A stretch of DNA of 64,000 nucleotides, taken from positions 28,712,501 to 28,776,500 of the forward strand of contig NC_079879.1 of the NCBI RefSeq assembly GCF_029227915.1. Direction: 5' to 3'. A model generated the notes under the pieces. The model saw only the letters and a list, made by a program, of their open reading frames with translations, was not told where the DNA came from and made no database searches. Source of the stretch: Hydractinia symbiolongicarpus. Lineage: Eukaryota; Cnidaria; Hydrozoa; Anthoathecata; Hydractiniidae. Position numbers and translations under genes: made by a program. Shown here piece after piece: positions 46,872 through 60,056 of the stretch; the first letter of the stretch is position 1, and each line of letters opens with the position of its first letter.

Positions 46872-49800
46872 GTTTGCCGGCGATTAAACTTCTTTTATTC
46901 AGCGTCTCATCAAAAATGAAAACATTTTTGAAAACTACAAGTATCAAGCGTTTTAGTGGTGAAAAGATAATTTAAAAAATCGTTTTGGAAATGAGTTTAC
47001 TCACAGGGTACTTTTCTTGTATACTTTTAACTATACGGGCCGAGTGCGGGATTTACGGAAAATCGCGGGTTTTCGTTTGCAGGCGATTAAACTTCTTATA
47101 TTCAGCGTCTCATCAAAAATGAAAACATTTCTGAAAACTACAAGTCTCATGCGTTTTAGTGGTGAAAAAATAATTTAAAAATTTGTTCGGGAAATAAGTT
47201 TACTCACTGGGTACTTTCCTTGTATACTTTTAACTATACGGGCCGAGTCCGGGATTTACGGAAAAACGCGGGTTTTCGTTTGCAGGCGATTAAAAATCTT
47301 TTATTCAGCGTCTCATCAAAAATGAAAACATTTTTGAAAACTACAAGTCTCATGCGTTTTAGTGGTGAAAGAATAATTTAAAAAATCGTTCGGGAAAAGA
47401 GTTTACTCCCTGGGTACTTCCTTTGTATACTTTTGACTATGCGGGCCGAGTCCGGGGTTTACGGGAAATAGCGGGTTTTCGTTTGCCGGCGATTAAACTT
47501 CTTTTATTCAGCGTCTCATCAAAAATGAAAACATTTTTGAAAACTACAAGTCTCAAGCGTTTTAGTGGTGAAAAGATAATTTAAGAAATCGTTTTGGAAA
47601 TGAGTTTACTCACAGGGTACTTTCTTTGTATACATTCGACTATACGGGCCAAGCCCGGCATTTACGGGAAATCGCGGGTTTTCGTTTGCCGGCGATTAAA
47701 CTACTTTCTTTAAGCGTCTCATCAAAAATGAAAACATTTCTGAAAACTACAAGTCTCATGCGTTTTAGTGGTGAAAAAATAATTTATAAATTCGTTCGGG
47801 AAATGAGTTTACTCACTGGGTACTTTTCTTGTATACTTTTAGCTATACGGGCCGAGTCCGGGATTTACGGAAAATCGCGGGTTTTCGTTTGCAGGCGATT
47901 AAACATCTTTTATTCAGCGTCTCATCAAAAATGAAAACATTCTTAAAAACTACAAGTCTCATGGGCTTTAGTGGTGAAAGAATAATTTAAAAAATCGTTT
48001 GGGAAATGAGTTTACTCCCTGGGTACTTTCTTGGTATACTTTTGAGTATACGGGCCGAGTCCGGGATTTACGGGAAGTCGCAGGTTTTCGTTTGCCGGCG
48101 ATTAAACTTCTTTTATTCAGCGTCTCATAAAGAATGAAAACATTTTTGAAAAATACAAGTCTCATGCGTTTTAGTTGTGAAAAAATAATTTAAAAAATCG
48201 TTCGGGAAAAGAGTTTACTCCCTGGGTACTTCCTTTGTATACTTTTGACTATGCGGGCCGAGTCCGGGGTTTACGGGAAATGGCGGGTTTTCGTTTGCCG
48301 GCGATTAAACTTCTTTTATTCAGCGTCTCATCAAAAGTGAAAACATTTTTGAAAACTACAAGTCTCAAGCGTTTTAGTGGTGAAAAGATAATTTAAAAAA
48401 TCGTTTTGGAAATGAGTTTACTCACAGGGTACTTTCTTTGTATACATTCGACTATACGGGCCAAGCCCGGCATTTACGGGAAATCGCGGGTTTTCGTTTG
48501 CCGGCGATTAAACCACTTTCTTTAAGCGTCTCATCAAAAATAAAAACATTTCTGAAAACTACAAGTCTCATGCGTTTTAGTGCTGAAAAAATAATTTATA
48601 AATTCGTTCGGGAAATGAGTTTACTCACTGGGCACTTTCCTTGTATACTTTTAACTATACGGGCCGAGTGCGGGATTTACGGAAAATCGCGGGTTTTCGT
48701 TTGCAGGCGATTAAACATCTTTTATTCAGCGTCTCATCAAAAATGAAAACATTTTTAAAAAGTACAAGTCTCATGCGTTTTAGTGGTGAAAAAATAATTT
48801 AAAAATTCGTTCGGGAAATAAGTTTACTCACTGGGTACTTTCCTTGTATACTTTTGACTATACGGGCTGAGTCCGGGATTTACGGAAAATCGAAGGTTTT
48901 CGTTTGCCGGCGATTAAACTTCTTATATTCAGCGTCTCATCAAAAATGAAAACATTTCTGAAACTACAAGTCTCATGCGTTTTAGTGGTGAAAAAATAAT
49001 TTAAAAATTTGTTCGGGAAATGAGTTTACTCACTGGGTACTTTCCTTGTATACTTTTAATTATACGGGCCGAGTCCGGGATTTACGGAAAATCGCGGGTT
49101 TTCGTTTGCAGGCGATTAAACATCTTTTATTCAGCGTCTCATCAAAAATGAAAACATTTTTAAAAACTACAAGTCTCATGCGTTTTAGTGGTGAAAAAAT
49201 AATTTAAAAATTCGTTCGGGAAATAAGTTTACTCACTGGGTACTTTCCTTGTATACTTTTGACTATACGGGCCGAGTCCGGGATTTACGGAAAATCACAG
49301 GTTTTCGTTTGCCGGCGATTAAACTTCTTATATTCAGCGTCTCATCAAAAATGAAAACACTTCTGAAAACTACAAGTCTCATGCGTTTTAGTGTTGAAAA
49401 AATAATTTATAAATTCGTTCGGGAAATGAGTTTACTCACTGGGTACTTTCCTTGTATACTTTTAACTATACGGGCCGAGTCCGGGATTTACGGAAAATCG
49501 CGGGTTTTCGTTTGCAGGCGATTAAACATCTTTTATTCAGCGTCTCATCAAAAGTGAAAACATTTTTAAAAACTACAAGTCTCATGGGCTTTAGTGGTGA
49601 AAGAATAATTTAAAAAATCGTTTGGGAAATGAGTTTACTCCCTGGGTACTTTCTTTGTATACTTTTGAGTATACGGGCCGAGTCCGGGATTTACGGGAAA
49701 TCGCAGGTTTTCGTTTGCCGGCGATTAAACTTCTTTTATTCAGCGTCTCATCAAGAATGAAAACATTTTTGAAAACTACAAGTCTCATGCGTTTTAGTGG

Positions 49801-51133
49801 TGAAAGAATAATTTAAAAAATCGTTCGGTTAAAGAGTTTACTCCCTGGGTACTTCCTTTGTATACTTTTGACTATGCGGGCCGAATCCGGGGTTTACGGG
49901 AAATGGCGGGTTTTCGTTTGCCGGCGATTAAACTTCTTTTATTCAGCGTCTCATCAAAAATGAAAACATTTCTGAAAACTACAAGTCTCATGCGTTTTAG
50001 TGGTGAAAAAATAATTTATAAATTCGTTCGGGAAATGAGTTTACTCACTGGGTACTTTCCTTGTATACTTTTAACTATACGGGCCGAGTCCGGGATTTAC
50101 GGAAAATCGCGGGTTTTCGTTTGCAGGCGATTAAACATCTTTTATTCAGCGTCTCATCAAAAATGAAAACATTTTTAAAAACTACAAGTCTCATGGGCTT
50201 TAGTGGTGAAAGAATAATTTAAAAAATCGTTTGGGAAATGAGTTTACTCCCTGGGTACTTTCTTTGTATACTTTTGAGTATACGGGCCGAGTCCGGGATT
50301 TACGGGAAGTCGCAGGTTTTCGTTTGCCGGCGATTAAACTTCTTTTATTCAGCGTCTCATAAAGAATGAAAACATTTTTGAAAACTACAAGTCTCATGCG
50401 TTTTAGTTGTGAAAGAATAATTTAAAAAATCGTTCGGGAAAAGAGTTTACTCCCTGGGTACTTCCTTTGTATACTTTTGACTATGCGGGCCGAGTCCGGG
50501 GTTTACGGGAAATGGCGGGTTTTCGTTTGCCGGCGATTAAACTTCTTTTATTCAGCGTCTCATCAAAAATGAAAACATTTTTGAAAACTACAAGTCTCAA
50601 GCGTTTTAGTGGTGAAAAGATAATTTAAAAAATCGTTTTGGAAATGAGTTTACTCACAGGGTACTTTCTTTGTATACATTCGACTATACGGGCCAAGCCC
50701 GGCATTTACGGGAAATCGCGGGTTTTCGTTTGCCGGCGATTAAACCACTTTCTTTAAGCGTCTCATCAAAAATAAAAACATTTCTGAAAACTACAAGTCT
50801 CATGCGTTTTAGTGGTGAAAAAATAATTTATAAATTCGTTCGGGAAATGAGTTTACTCACTGGGAACTTTCCTTGTATACTTTTAACTATACGGGCCGAG
50901 TGCGGGATTTACGGAAAATCGCGGGTTTTCGTTTGCAGGCGATTAAACATCTTTTATTCAGCGTCTCATCAAAAATGAAAACATTTTTAAAAACAACAAG
51001 TCTCATGCGTTTTAGTGGTGAAAAAATAATTTAAAAATTCGTTCGGGAAATAAGTTTACTCACTGGGTACTTTCCTTGTATACTTTTGACTATACGGGCC
51101 GAGTCCGGGGTTTACGGGAAATGGCGGGTTTTC
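46872..51133 (+). repeat. Mixed block of hybrids, a tetramer and an octamer
   Basis: Order: alpha/beta 46872, gamma/delta 47075, gamma/zeta-like 47278; alpha-beta-epsilon-zeta 47481-48292; alpha 48293, beta 48496, gamma 48699, delta 48902 (202 bp, one A lost in CTGAAACTAC), gamma 49104, delta/beta 49307, epsilon 49510, zeta 49713; alpha/beta 49916, epsilon 50119, zeta 50322; alpha 50525, beta 50728, gamma/zeta 50931. Private point changes are frequent (for example CTTGGTATAC near 48031). Confidence 0.8.
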
Positions 51134-52756
51134 GTTTTCCGGCGATTAAACTTCTTTTATTCCGCGTCTCATCAAAATTGAAAACATTTTTGAAAACTAC
51201 AAGTCTCAAGCGTTTTAGTGGAGAAAAGATAATTTAAAAAATCGTTTTGGAAATGAGTTTACTCACAGGGTACTTTCTTTGTATACATTCGACTATACGG
51301 GCCAAGCCCCGCATTTACGGGAAATCGCGGCTTTTCGTTTGCCGGCGATTAAACCACTTTCATTAAGCGTCTCATCAAAAATGAAAACATTTCTGAAAAC
51401 TACAAGTCTCATGCGTTTTAGTGGTGAAAAAATAATTTAAAAATTCGTTCGGGAAATGAGTTTACTCACTGGGTATTTTCCTTGTATACTTTTAACTATA
51501 CGGGCCGAGTCCGGGATTTACGGAAAATCGCGGATTTTCGTTTGCAGGCGATTAAACATCTTTTATTCAGCGTCTTATCAAAAAAGAAAACATTTTTAAA
51601 AACTACAAGTCTCATGGGCTTTAGTGGTGAAAGAATAATTTAAAAAATCGTTTGGGAAATGAGTTTACTCACTGGGAACTTTCCTTGTATACTTTTAACT
51701 ATACGGGCCGAGTGCGGGATTTACGGAAAATCGCGGGTTTTCGTTTGCAGGCGATTAATTATCTTTTATTCAGCATCTCATCAAAAATGAAAACATTTTT
51801 AAAAACTACAAGTCTCATGCGTTTTAGTGGTGAAAAAATAATTTAAAAATTCGTTCGGGAAATAAGTTTACTCACTGGGTACTTTCCTTGTATACTTTTG
51901 ACTATACGGGCCGAGTCCGGGGTTTACGGGAAATGGCGGGTTTTCGTTTTCCGGCGATTAAACTTCTTTTATTCCGCGTCTCATCAAAATTGAAAACATT
52001 TTTGAAAACTACAAGTCTCAAGCGTTTTAGTGGTGAAAAGATAATTTAAAAAATCGTTTTGGAAATGAGTTTACTCACAGGGTACTTTCTTTGTATACAT
52101 TCCACTATACGGGCCAAGCCCGGCATTTACGGGAAATCGCGGCTTTTCGTTTGCCGGCGATTAAACCACTTTCATTAAGCGTCTCATCAAAAATGAAAAC
52201 ATTTCTGAAAACTACAAGTCTCATGCGTTTTAGTGGTGAAAAATTAATTTAAAAATTCGTTCGGGAAATGAGTTTACTCACTGGGTATTTTCCTTGTATA
52301 CTTTTAACTATACGGGCCGAGTCCGGGATTTACGGAAAATCGCGGGTTTTCGTTTGCAGGCGATTAAACATCTTTTATTCAGCGTCTTATCAAAAATGAA
52401 AACATTTTTAAAAACTACAAGTCTCATGGGCTTTAGTGGTGAAAGAATAATTTAAAAAATCGTTTGGGAAATGAGTTTACTCCCTGGGTACTTTCTTTGT
52501 ATACTTTTGAGTATACGGGCCGAGTCCGGGATTTACGGGAAATCGCAGGTTTTCGTTTGCAGGCGATTAAACATCTTTTATTCAGCGTCTCATCAAAAAT
52601 GAAAACATTTTTAAAAACTACAAGTCTCATGCGTTTTAGTGATGAAAAAATAATTTAAAAATTCGTTCGGGAAATAAGTTTACTCACTGGGTACTTTCCT
52701 TGTATACTTTTGACTATACGGGCCGAGTCCGGGGTTTACGGGAAATGGCGGGTTTT
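51134..52756 (+). repeat. Octamer copy 1: two alpha-beta-epsilon-gamma tetramers (1623 bp)
   Basis: Alpha 51134, beta 51337, epsilon/beta 51540, gamma/zeta 51743; alpha 51946, beta 52149, epsilon 52352, gamma/zeta 52555 (202 bp, GGTTTTCTTTTCC). The alphas share TTATTCCGCG and CAAAATTGAAAAC, and the betas share GGGTATTTTCC, marks confined to this block. Confidence 0.87.
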
Positions 52757-54380
52757 CTTTTCCGGCGATTAAACTTCTTTTATTCCGCGTCTCATCAAAA
52801 TTGAAAACAATTTTGAAAACTACAAGTCTCAAGCGTTTTAGTGGTGAAAAGATAATTTAAAAAATCGTTTTGGAAATGAGTTTACTCACAGGGTACTTTC
52901 TTTGTATACATTCGACTATACGGGCCAAGCCCGGCATTTACGGGAAATCGCGGCTTTTCGTTTGCCGGCGATTAAACCACTTTCATTAAGCGTCTCATCA
53001 AAAATGAAAACATTTCTGAAAACTACAAGTCTCATGCGTTTTAGTGGTGAAAAAATAATTTAAAAATTCGTTCGGGAAATGAGTTTACTCACTGGGTATT
53101 TTCCTTGTATACTTTTAACTATACGGGCCGAGTCCGGGATTTACGGAAAATCGCGGGTTTTCGTTTGCAGGCGATTAAACATCTTTTATTCAGCGTCTTA
53201 TCAAAAATGAAAACATTTTTAAAAACTACAAGTCTCATGGGCTTTAGTGGTGAAAGAATAATTTAAAAAATCGTTTGGGAAATGAGTTTACTCACTGGGA
53301 ACTTTCCTTGTATACTTTTAACTATACGGGCCGAGTGCGGGATTTACGGAAAATCGCGGGTTTTCGTTTGCAGGCGATTAAACATCTTTTATTCAGCATC
53401 TCATCAAAAATGAAAACATTTTTAAAAACTACAAGTCTCATGCGTTTTAGTGGTGAAAAAATAATTTAAAAATTCGTTCGGGAAATAAGTTTACTCACTG
53501 GGTACTTTCCTTGTATACTTTTGACTATACGGGCCGAGTCCGGGGTTTACGGGAAATGGCGGGTTTTCGTTTTCCGGCGATTAAGCTTCTTTTATTCCGC
53601 GTCTCATCAAAATTGAAAACATTTTTGAAAACTACAAGTCTCAAGCGTTTTAGTGGTGAAAAGATAATTTAAAAAATCGTTTTGGAAATGAGTTTACTCA
53701 CAGGGTACTTTCTTTGTATACATTCGACTATACGGGCCAAGCCCGGCATTTACGGGAAATCGCGGCTTTTCGTTTGCCGGCGATTAAACCACTTTCATTA
53801 AGCGTCTCATCAAAAATGAAAACATTTCTGAAAACTACAAGTCTCATGCGTTTTAGTGGTGAAAAAATAATTTAAAAATTCGTTCGGGAAATGAGTTTAC
53901 TCACTGGGTATTTTCCTTGTATACTTTTAACTATACGGGCCGAGTCCGGGATTTACGGGAAATCGCGGGTTTTCGTTTGCAGGCGATTAAACATCTTTTA
54001 TTCAGCGTCTTATCAAAAATGAAAACATTTTTAAAAACTACAAGTCTCATGGGCTTTAGTGGTGAAAGAATAATTTAAAAAATCGTTTGGGAAATGAGTT
54101 TACTCCCTGGGTACTTTCTTTGTATACTTTTGAGTATACGGGCCGAGTCCGGGATTTACGGGAAATCGCAGTTTTTCGTTTGGCGGCGATTAAACTTCTT
54201 TTATTCAGCGTCTCATCAAGAATGAAAACACTTTTGAAAACTACAAGTCTCATGCGTTTTAGTGGTGAAAGAATAATTTAAAAAATCGTTCGGGAAAAGA
54301 GTTTACTCCCTGGGTACTTCCTTTGTATACTTTTGACTATGCGGGCCGAGTCCGGGGTTTACGGGAAATGGCGGGTTTTC
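52757..54380 (+). repeat. Octamer copy 2 (1624 bp)
   Basis: Alpha 52757, beta 52960, epsilon/beta 53163, gamma/zeta 53366; alpha 53569 (ATTAAGCTTC), beta 53772, epsilon 53975, zeta 54178. It repeats 51134-52756 at 1623 bp. The last monomer is an ordinary zeta instead of gamma/zeta, returning the array to the canonical order at 54381. Confidence 0.86.
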
Positions 54381-55598
54381 GTTTGCGGGCGATTAAACTT
54401 CTTTTATTCAGCGTCTCATCAAAAATGAAAACATTTTTGAAAACTACAAGTCTCAAGCGTTTTAGTGGTGAAAAGATAATTTAAAAAATTGTTTTGGAAA
54501 TGAGTTTACTCACAGGGTACTTTCTTTGTATACATTCGACTATACGGGCCAAGCCCGGCATTTACGGGAAATCGCGGGTTTTCGTTTGCCGGCGATTAAA
54601 CCACTTTCATTAAGCGTCTCATCAAAAATGAAAACATTTCTGAAAACTACAAGTCTCATTCGTTTTAGTGGTGAAAAAATAATTTATAAATTCGTTCGGG
54701 AAATGAGTTTACTCACTGGGTACTTTCCTTGTATACTTTTAACTATACGGGCCGAGTCCGGGATTTACGGAAAATCGCGGGTTTTCGTTTGCAGGCGATT
54801 AAACATCTTTTATTCATCGTCTCATCAAAAATGAAAACATTTTTAAAAACTACAAGTCTCATGCGTTTTAGTGGTGAAAAAATAATTTAAAAATTCGTTC
54901 GGGAAATAAGTTTACTCACTGGGTACTTTCCTTGTTTACTTTTGACTATACGGGCCGAGTCCGGGATTTACGGAAAATCGCAGGTTTTCGTTTGCCGGCG
55001 ATTAAACTTCTTATATTCAGCGTCTCATCAAAAATGAAAACATTTCTGAAAACTACAAGTCTCATGCGTTTTAGTGGTGAAAAAATAATTTAAAAATTTG
55101 TTCGGGAAATGAGTTTACTCACTGGGTACTTTCCTTGTATACTTTTAACTATACGGGCCGAGTCCGGGATTTACGGAAAATCGCGGGTTTTCGTTTGCAG
55201 GCGATTAAACATCTTTTATTCAGCGTCTCATCAAAAATGAAAACATTTTTAAAAACTACAAGTCTCATGGGCTTTAGTGGTGAAAGAATAATTTAAAAAA
55301 TCGTTTGGGAAATGAGTTTACTCCCTGGGTCCTTTCTTTGTATACTTTTGAGTATACGGGCCGAGTGCGGGATTTACGGGAAATCGCAGGTTTTCGTTTG
55401 CCGGCGATTAAACTTCTTTTATTCAGCGTATCATCAAGAATGAAAACATTTTTGAAAACTACAAGTCTCATGCGTTTTAGTGGTGAAAGAATAATTTAAA
55501 AAATCGTTCGGGAAAAGAGTTTACTCCCTGGGTACTTCCTTTGTATACTTTTGACTATGCGGGCCGAGTCCGGGGTTTACGGGAAATGGCGGGTTTTC
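54381..55598 (+). repeat. Complete hexamer HOR
   Basis: Alpha 54381 (GTTTGCGGGCG), beta 54584 (CTCATTCG), gamma 54787 (CATCGTCTC; CTTGTTTAC destroys the GTATAC site), delta 54990, epsilon 55193, zeta 55396 (CGTATCATC); 1218 bp. It is followed directly by alpha-beta of a second unit that then turns into the divergent island. Confidence 0.9.
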
Positions 55599-57827
55599 GT
55601 TTGCCGGCGATTAAACTTCTTTTATTCAGCGTCTCATCAAAAATGAAAACATTTTTGAAAACTACAAGTCTCAAGCGTTTTAGTGGTGAAACGATAATTT
55701 AAAAAATCGTTTTGGAAATGAGTTTACTCACAGGGTACTTTCTTTGTATACATTCGACTATACGGGCCAAGCCCGGCATTTACGGGAAATCGCGGGTTTT
55801 CGTTTGCCGGCAATTAAACGACTTTCTTTAAGCGTCTCATCAAAAATGAAAACATTTCTGAAAACTACAAGTCTCATGCGTTTTAGTGGTGAAAAAATAA
55901 TTTATAAATTCGTTCGGGAAATGAGTTTACTCACTGGGTACTTTCCTTGTATACTTTTAACTATACGGGCCGAGTCCGGGATTTACGGAAAATCGCGGGT
56001 TTTCGTTTGCAGGCGATTAAACATCTTTTATTCAGCGTCTCCTCAAAAATGAAAACATTTTTAAAAACTACAAGTCTCATGGGCTTTAGTGGTGAAATAA
56101 TAATTTAAAAAATCGTTTGGGAAATGAGTTTACTCCCTGGGTACTTTCTTTGTATACTTTTGACTATACGGGCCGAGTCCAGGATTTACGGGAAATCGCA
56201 GGTTTTCGTTTGCAGGCGATTAAACATCTTTTATTCAGCGTCTCATTAAAAATGAAAACATTTTTAAAAACTACAAGTCTCATGCGTTTTGGTGGTGAAA
56301 AAATAATTTAAAAATTTGTTCGGGAAATAAGTTTACTCACTGGGTACTTTCCTTGTATACTTTTGACTATACGGGCCGAGTCCGGGATTTACGGAAAATC
56401 GCAGGTTTTCGTTTGCCGGCGATTAAACTTCTTATATTCAGCGTCTCATCAAAAATGAAAACATTTCTGAAAACTACAAGTCTCATGCGTTTTAGTGGTG
56501 AAAAAATAATTTAAAAATTTGTTCGGGAAATGAGTTTACTCACTGGGTACTTTCCTTGTATACTTTTAACTATACGGGCCGAGTCCGGGATTTACGGGAA
56601 ATCGCGGGTTTTCGTTTGCCGGCGATTAAACTTCTTTTATTCAGCGTCTCATCAAAAATGAAAACATTTTTAAAAACTACAAGTCTCATGGGCTTTAGTG
56701 GTGAAATAATAATTTAAAAAATCGTTTGGGAAATGAGTTTACTCCCTGGGTACTTTCTTTGTATACTTTTGATTATACGGGCCAAGCCGGGATTTACGGG
56801 AAATGGCGGGTTTTTGTTTGCCGGCGATTAAAGGTCTTTTATTCAGCGTCTCATCAAAAATGAAAACATTTTTGAAAACTACAAGTCTCATGCGTTTTAG
56901 TGGTGAAAAGTAATATAAAAAATCGCTCGGGAAATGAGTTTACTCCCTGGGTACTTTCTTTGTATACTTTTAACTATACGGGCCGAGTCCGGGATTTACG
57001 GAAAATTGCGGGTTTTCGTTTGCAGGCGATTAAACATCTGTTATTCAGCGTCTCATCAAAAATGAAAACATTTTTAAAAACTACAAGTCTCATGCGTTTT
57101 GGTGGTGAAATAATAATTTAAAAAATCGTTTGGGAAATGAGTTTACTCCCTGGGTACTTTCTTTGTATACTTTTGATTATACGGGCCAAGCCGGGATTTA
57201 CGGGAAATGGCGGGTTTTTGTTTGCCGGCGATTAAAGGTCTTTTATTCAGCGTCTCATCAAAAATGAAAACATTTTTGAAAACTACAAGTCTCATGCGTT
57301 TTAGTGGTGAAAAGTAATATAAAAAATCGCTCGGGAAATTAGTTTACTCCCTGGGTACTTTCTTTGTATACTTTTAACTATACGGGCCGAGTCCGGGATT
57401 TACGGAAAATCGCGGGTTTTCGTTTGCAGGCGATTAAACATCTTTTATTCAGCGTCTCATCAAAAATGAAAACATTTTTAAAAACTACAAATCTCATGCG
57501 TTTTGGTGGTGAAAAAATAATTTAAAAATTTGTTCGGGAAATAAGTTTACTCACTGGGTACTTTCCTTGTATACTTTTGACTATACGGGCCGAGTCCGGG
57601 ATTTACGGAAAATCGCAGGTTTTCGTTTGCCGGCGATTAAACTTCTTATATTCAGCGTCTCATCAAAAATGAAAACATTTCTGAAAACTACAAGTCTCAT
57701 GCGTTTTAGTGGTGAAAAAATAAATTAAAAATTTGTTCGGGAAATGAGTTTACTCACTGGGTACTTTCCTTGTATACTTTTAACTATACGGGCCGAGTCC
57801 GGGATTTACGGGAAATCGCGGGTTTTC
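55599..57827 (+). repeat. Second divergent island, left part
   Basis: Order: alpha 55599 (GTGAAACGATAAT), beta 55802, eta 56005, gamma 56208 (GTTTTGGTGG), delta 56411, eta/theta 56614 (202 bp), iota 56816 (202 bp), gamma/eta/theta 57018 (202 bp, CATCTGTTATT), iota 57220 (202 bp), gamma 57422, delta 57625. Two theta-right plus iota-left joins occur here without kappa, and iota right halves are replaced by gamma/delta-type TATACTTTTAAC. Confidence 0.82.
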
Positions 57828-58839
57828 GTTTGCCGGCGATTAAACTTCTTTTATTCAGCGTCTCATCAAAAATGAAAACATTTTTAAAAACTACAAGTCT
57901 CATGGGCTTTAGTGGTGAAATAATAATTTAAAAAATCGTTTGGGAAATGAGTTTACTCCCTGGGTACTTTCTTTGTATACTTTTGACTATACGGGCCGAG
58001 TCCGGGATTTACGGGAAATCGCGGGTTTTCGTTTGCCGGCGATTAAACATCTTTTATTCAGCGTCTCCTCAAAAATGAAAACATTTTTAAAAATTACAAG
58101 TCTCATGGGCTTTACTGGTGAAATAATAATTTAAAAAATCGTTTGGGAAATGAGTTTACTCCCTGGGTACTTTCTTTGTATACTTTTGACTATACGGGCC
58201 GAGTCCAGGATTTACGGGAAATCGCAGGTTTTCGTTTGCCGGCGATTAAACTTCTTTTATTCAGCGTCTCATTAAAAATGAAAACATTTTTGAAAACTAC
58301 AAGTCTCATGCGGTTTAGTGGTGAAAAAATAATTTAAAAAATTGTTCGGGAAATGAGTTTACTCCCTGGGTACTTTCTTTGTATACTTTTGATTATACGG
58401 GCCAAGCCGGGATTTACGGGAAATGGCGGGTTTTTGTTTGCCGGCGATTAAAGGTCTTTTATTCAGCGTCTCATCAAAAATGAAAACATTTTTGAAAACT
58501 ACAAGTCTCATGCGTTTTAGTGGTGAAAAGTAATATAAAAAATCGCTCGGGAAATGAGTTTACTCCCTGGGTACTTTCTTTGTATACTTTTGACTATACG
58601 GGCCGAGTCCGGGATTTACGGGGAGTCGCGGGTTTTCGTTTGCCGGCGATTAAACTTCTTTTATTCAGCGTGTCATCAAAAATGAAAACATTTTTAAAAA
58701 CTACAATCTCATGGGCTTTAGTGGTGAAATAATAATTTAAAAAATCGTTTAGGAAATTAGTTTACTCCCTGGGTACTTTCTTTGTATACTTTTGACTATA
58801 CGGGCCGAGTCCGGGATTTACGGGAAATCGCAGGTTTTC
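57625..58839 (+). repeat. Copy of 26584-27798 (delta, eta, eta, theta, iota, kappa)
   Basis: Delta 57625, eta 57828, eta 58031, theta 58234, iota 58436, kappa 58638. The order, monomer lengths (203, 203, 203, 202, 202, 202) and private marks match 26584-27798 at an offset of 31,041 bp. Differences seen by eye include AAAAATTACAAG and TTTACTGG in the second eta. This includes the third full theta-iota-kappa cassette (58234-58839). Confidence 0.87.
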
Positions 58840-60056
58840 GTTTGCCGGCGATTAAACTTCTTTTATTCAGCGTCTCATCAAAAATGAAAACATTTTTGAA
58901 AACTACAATTCTCATGCGTTTTAGTGGTGAAAAAATAATTTAAAAAATCGTTTGAGAAATGAGTTTACTCCCTGGGTACTTTCTTTGTATACTTTTGAGT
59001 ATACAGGCCGAGTCCGGGATTTACGGGAAATCGCAGGTTTTCGTTTGCCGGCGATTAAACTTCTTTTATTCAGCGTCTTATCAAAAATGAAAACATTTTT
59101 GAAAACTACAAGTCTCATGCGTTTTAGTGGTGAAAAAATAATTTAAAAAATCGTTCGGGAAATGCGTTTACACCCTGGGTACTTTCTTTGTATACTTTTG
59201 ACTATACGGGCCGAGTCCGGGATTTACGGGAAATCGCAGGTTTTCGTTTGCCGGCGATTACACTTCTTTTATCCAGTGTCTCATCAAAAATGAAAACATT
59301 TTTAAAAACTACAATCTCATGGGCTTTAGTGGTGAAATAATAATTTAAAAAAACGTTTAGGAAATTAGTTTACTCCCTGGGTACTTTCTTTGTATACTTT
59401 TGACTATACGGGCCGAGTCCAGGATTTACGGGAAATGGCAGGTTTTCGTTTGCCGGCGATTAAACTTCTTTTATTCAGCGTCTCATCAAAAATGAAAACA
59501 TTTTTAAAAACTACAATTCTCATGCGTTTTAGTGGTGAAATAATAATTTAAAAAATCGTTTGGGAAATGAGTTTACTCCCTGGGTACTTATTTTGTATAC
59601 ATTCGACTATACGGGCCAAGCCCGGGATTTACGGGAAATCGCGGGTTTTCGTTTGCCGGCGATTAAACCACTTTCATTAAGCGTCTCATCAAAAATGAAA
59701 ACATTTTTGAAAACTACAAGTCTCAAGCGTTTTAGTGGTGAAAAAATAATTTAAAAATTCGTTCGGGAAATGAGTTTACTCACAGGGAACTTTCTTTGTA
59801 TACATTCGACTATACGGGCCAAGCCCGGAATTTACGGGAAATCGCGGGTTTTCGTTTGCCGGCGATTAAACCACTTTTATTCAGCGTCTCATCAAAAATG
59901 AAAACATTTTTAAAAACTACAAGTCTCATGCGTTTTAGTGGTGAAATAATAATTTAAAAAATCGTTTGGGAAATGAGTTTACTCCCTGGGTACTTTCTTT
60001 GTATACTTTTGAGTATACGGGCCGAGTCCGGGATTTACGAGAAATCGCAGGTTTTC
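58840..60056 (+). repeat. Highly mixed monomers right of the second island
   Basis: Monomers at 58840 (ACAATTCTC, GTATACAGG), 59043 (lambda-like, TGCGTTTACACCC), 59246 (kappa-like, 202 bp, GATTACACTTC and ATCCAGTGTC), 59448 (ACAATTCTC left, TATACATTCGAC right), 59651 (beta left end, CTCAAGCG, CACAGGGAAC, CATTCGAC) and 59854 (ACCACTTTTATTCAG, GAAATAATAAT, GAGTATAC). Several do not fit any main type and need at least two switches to explain. Confidence 0.78.
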
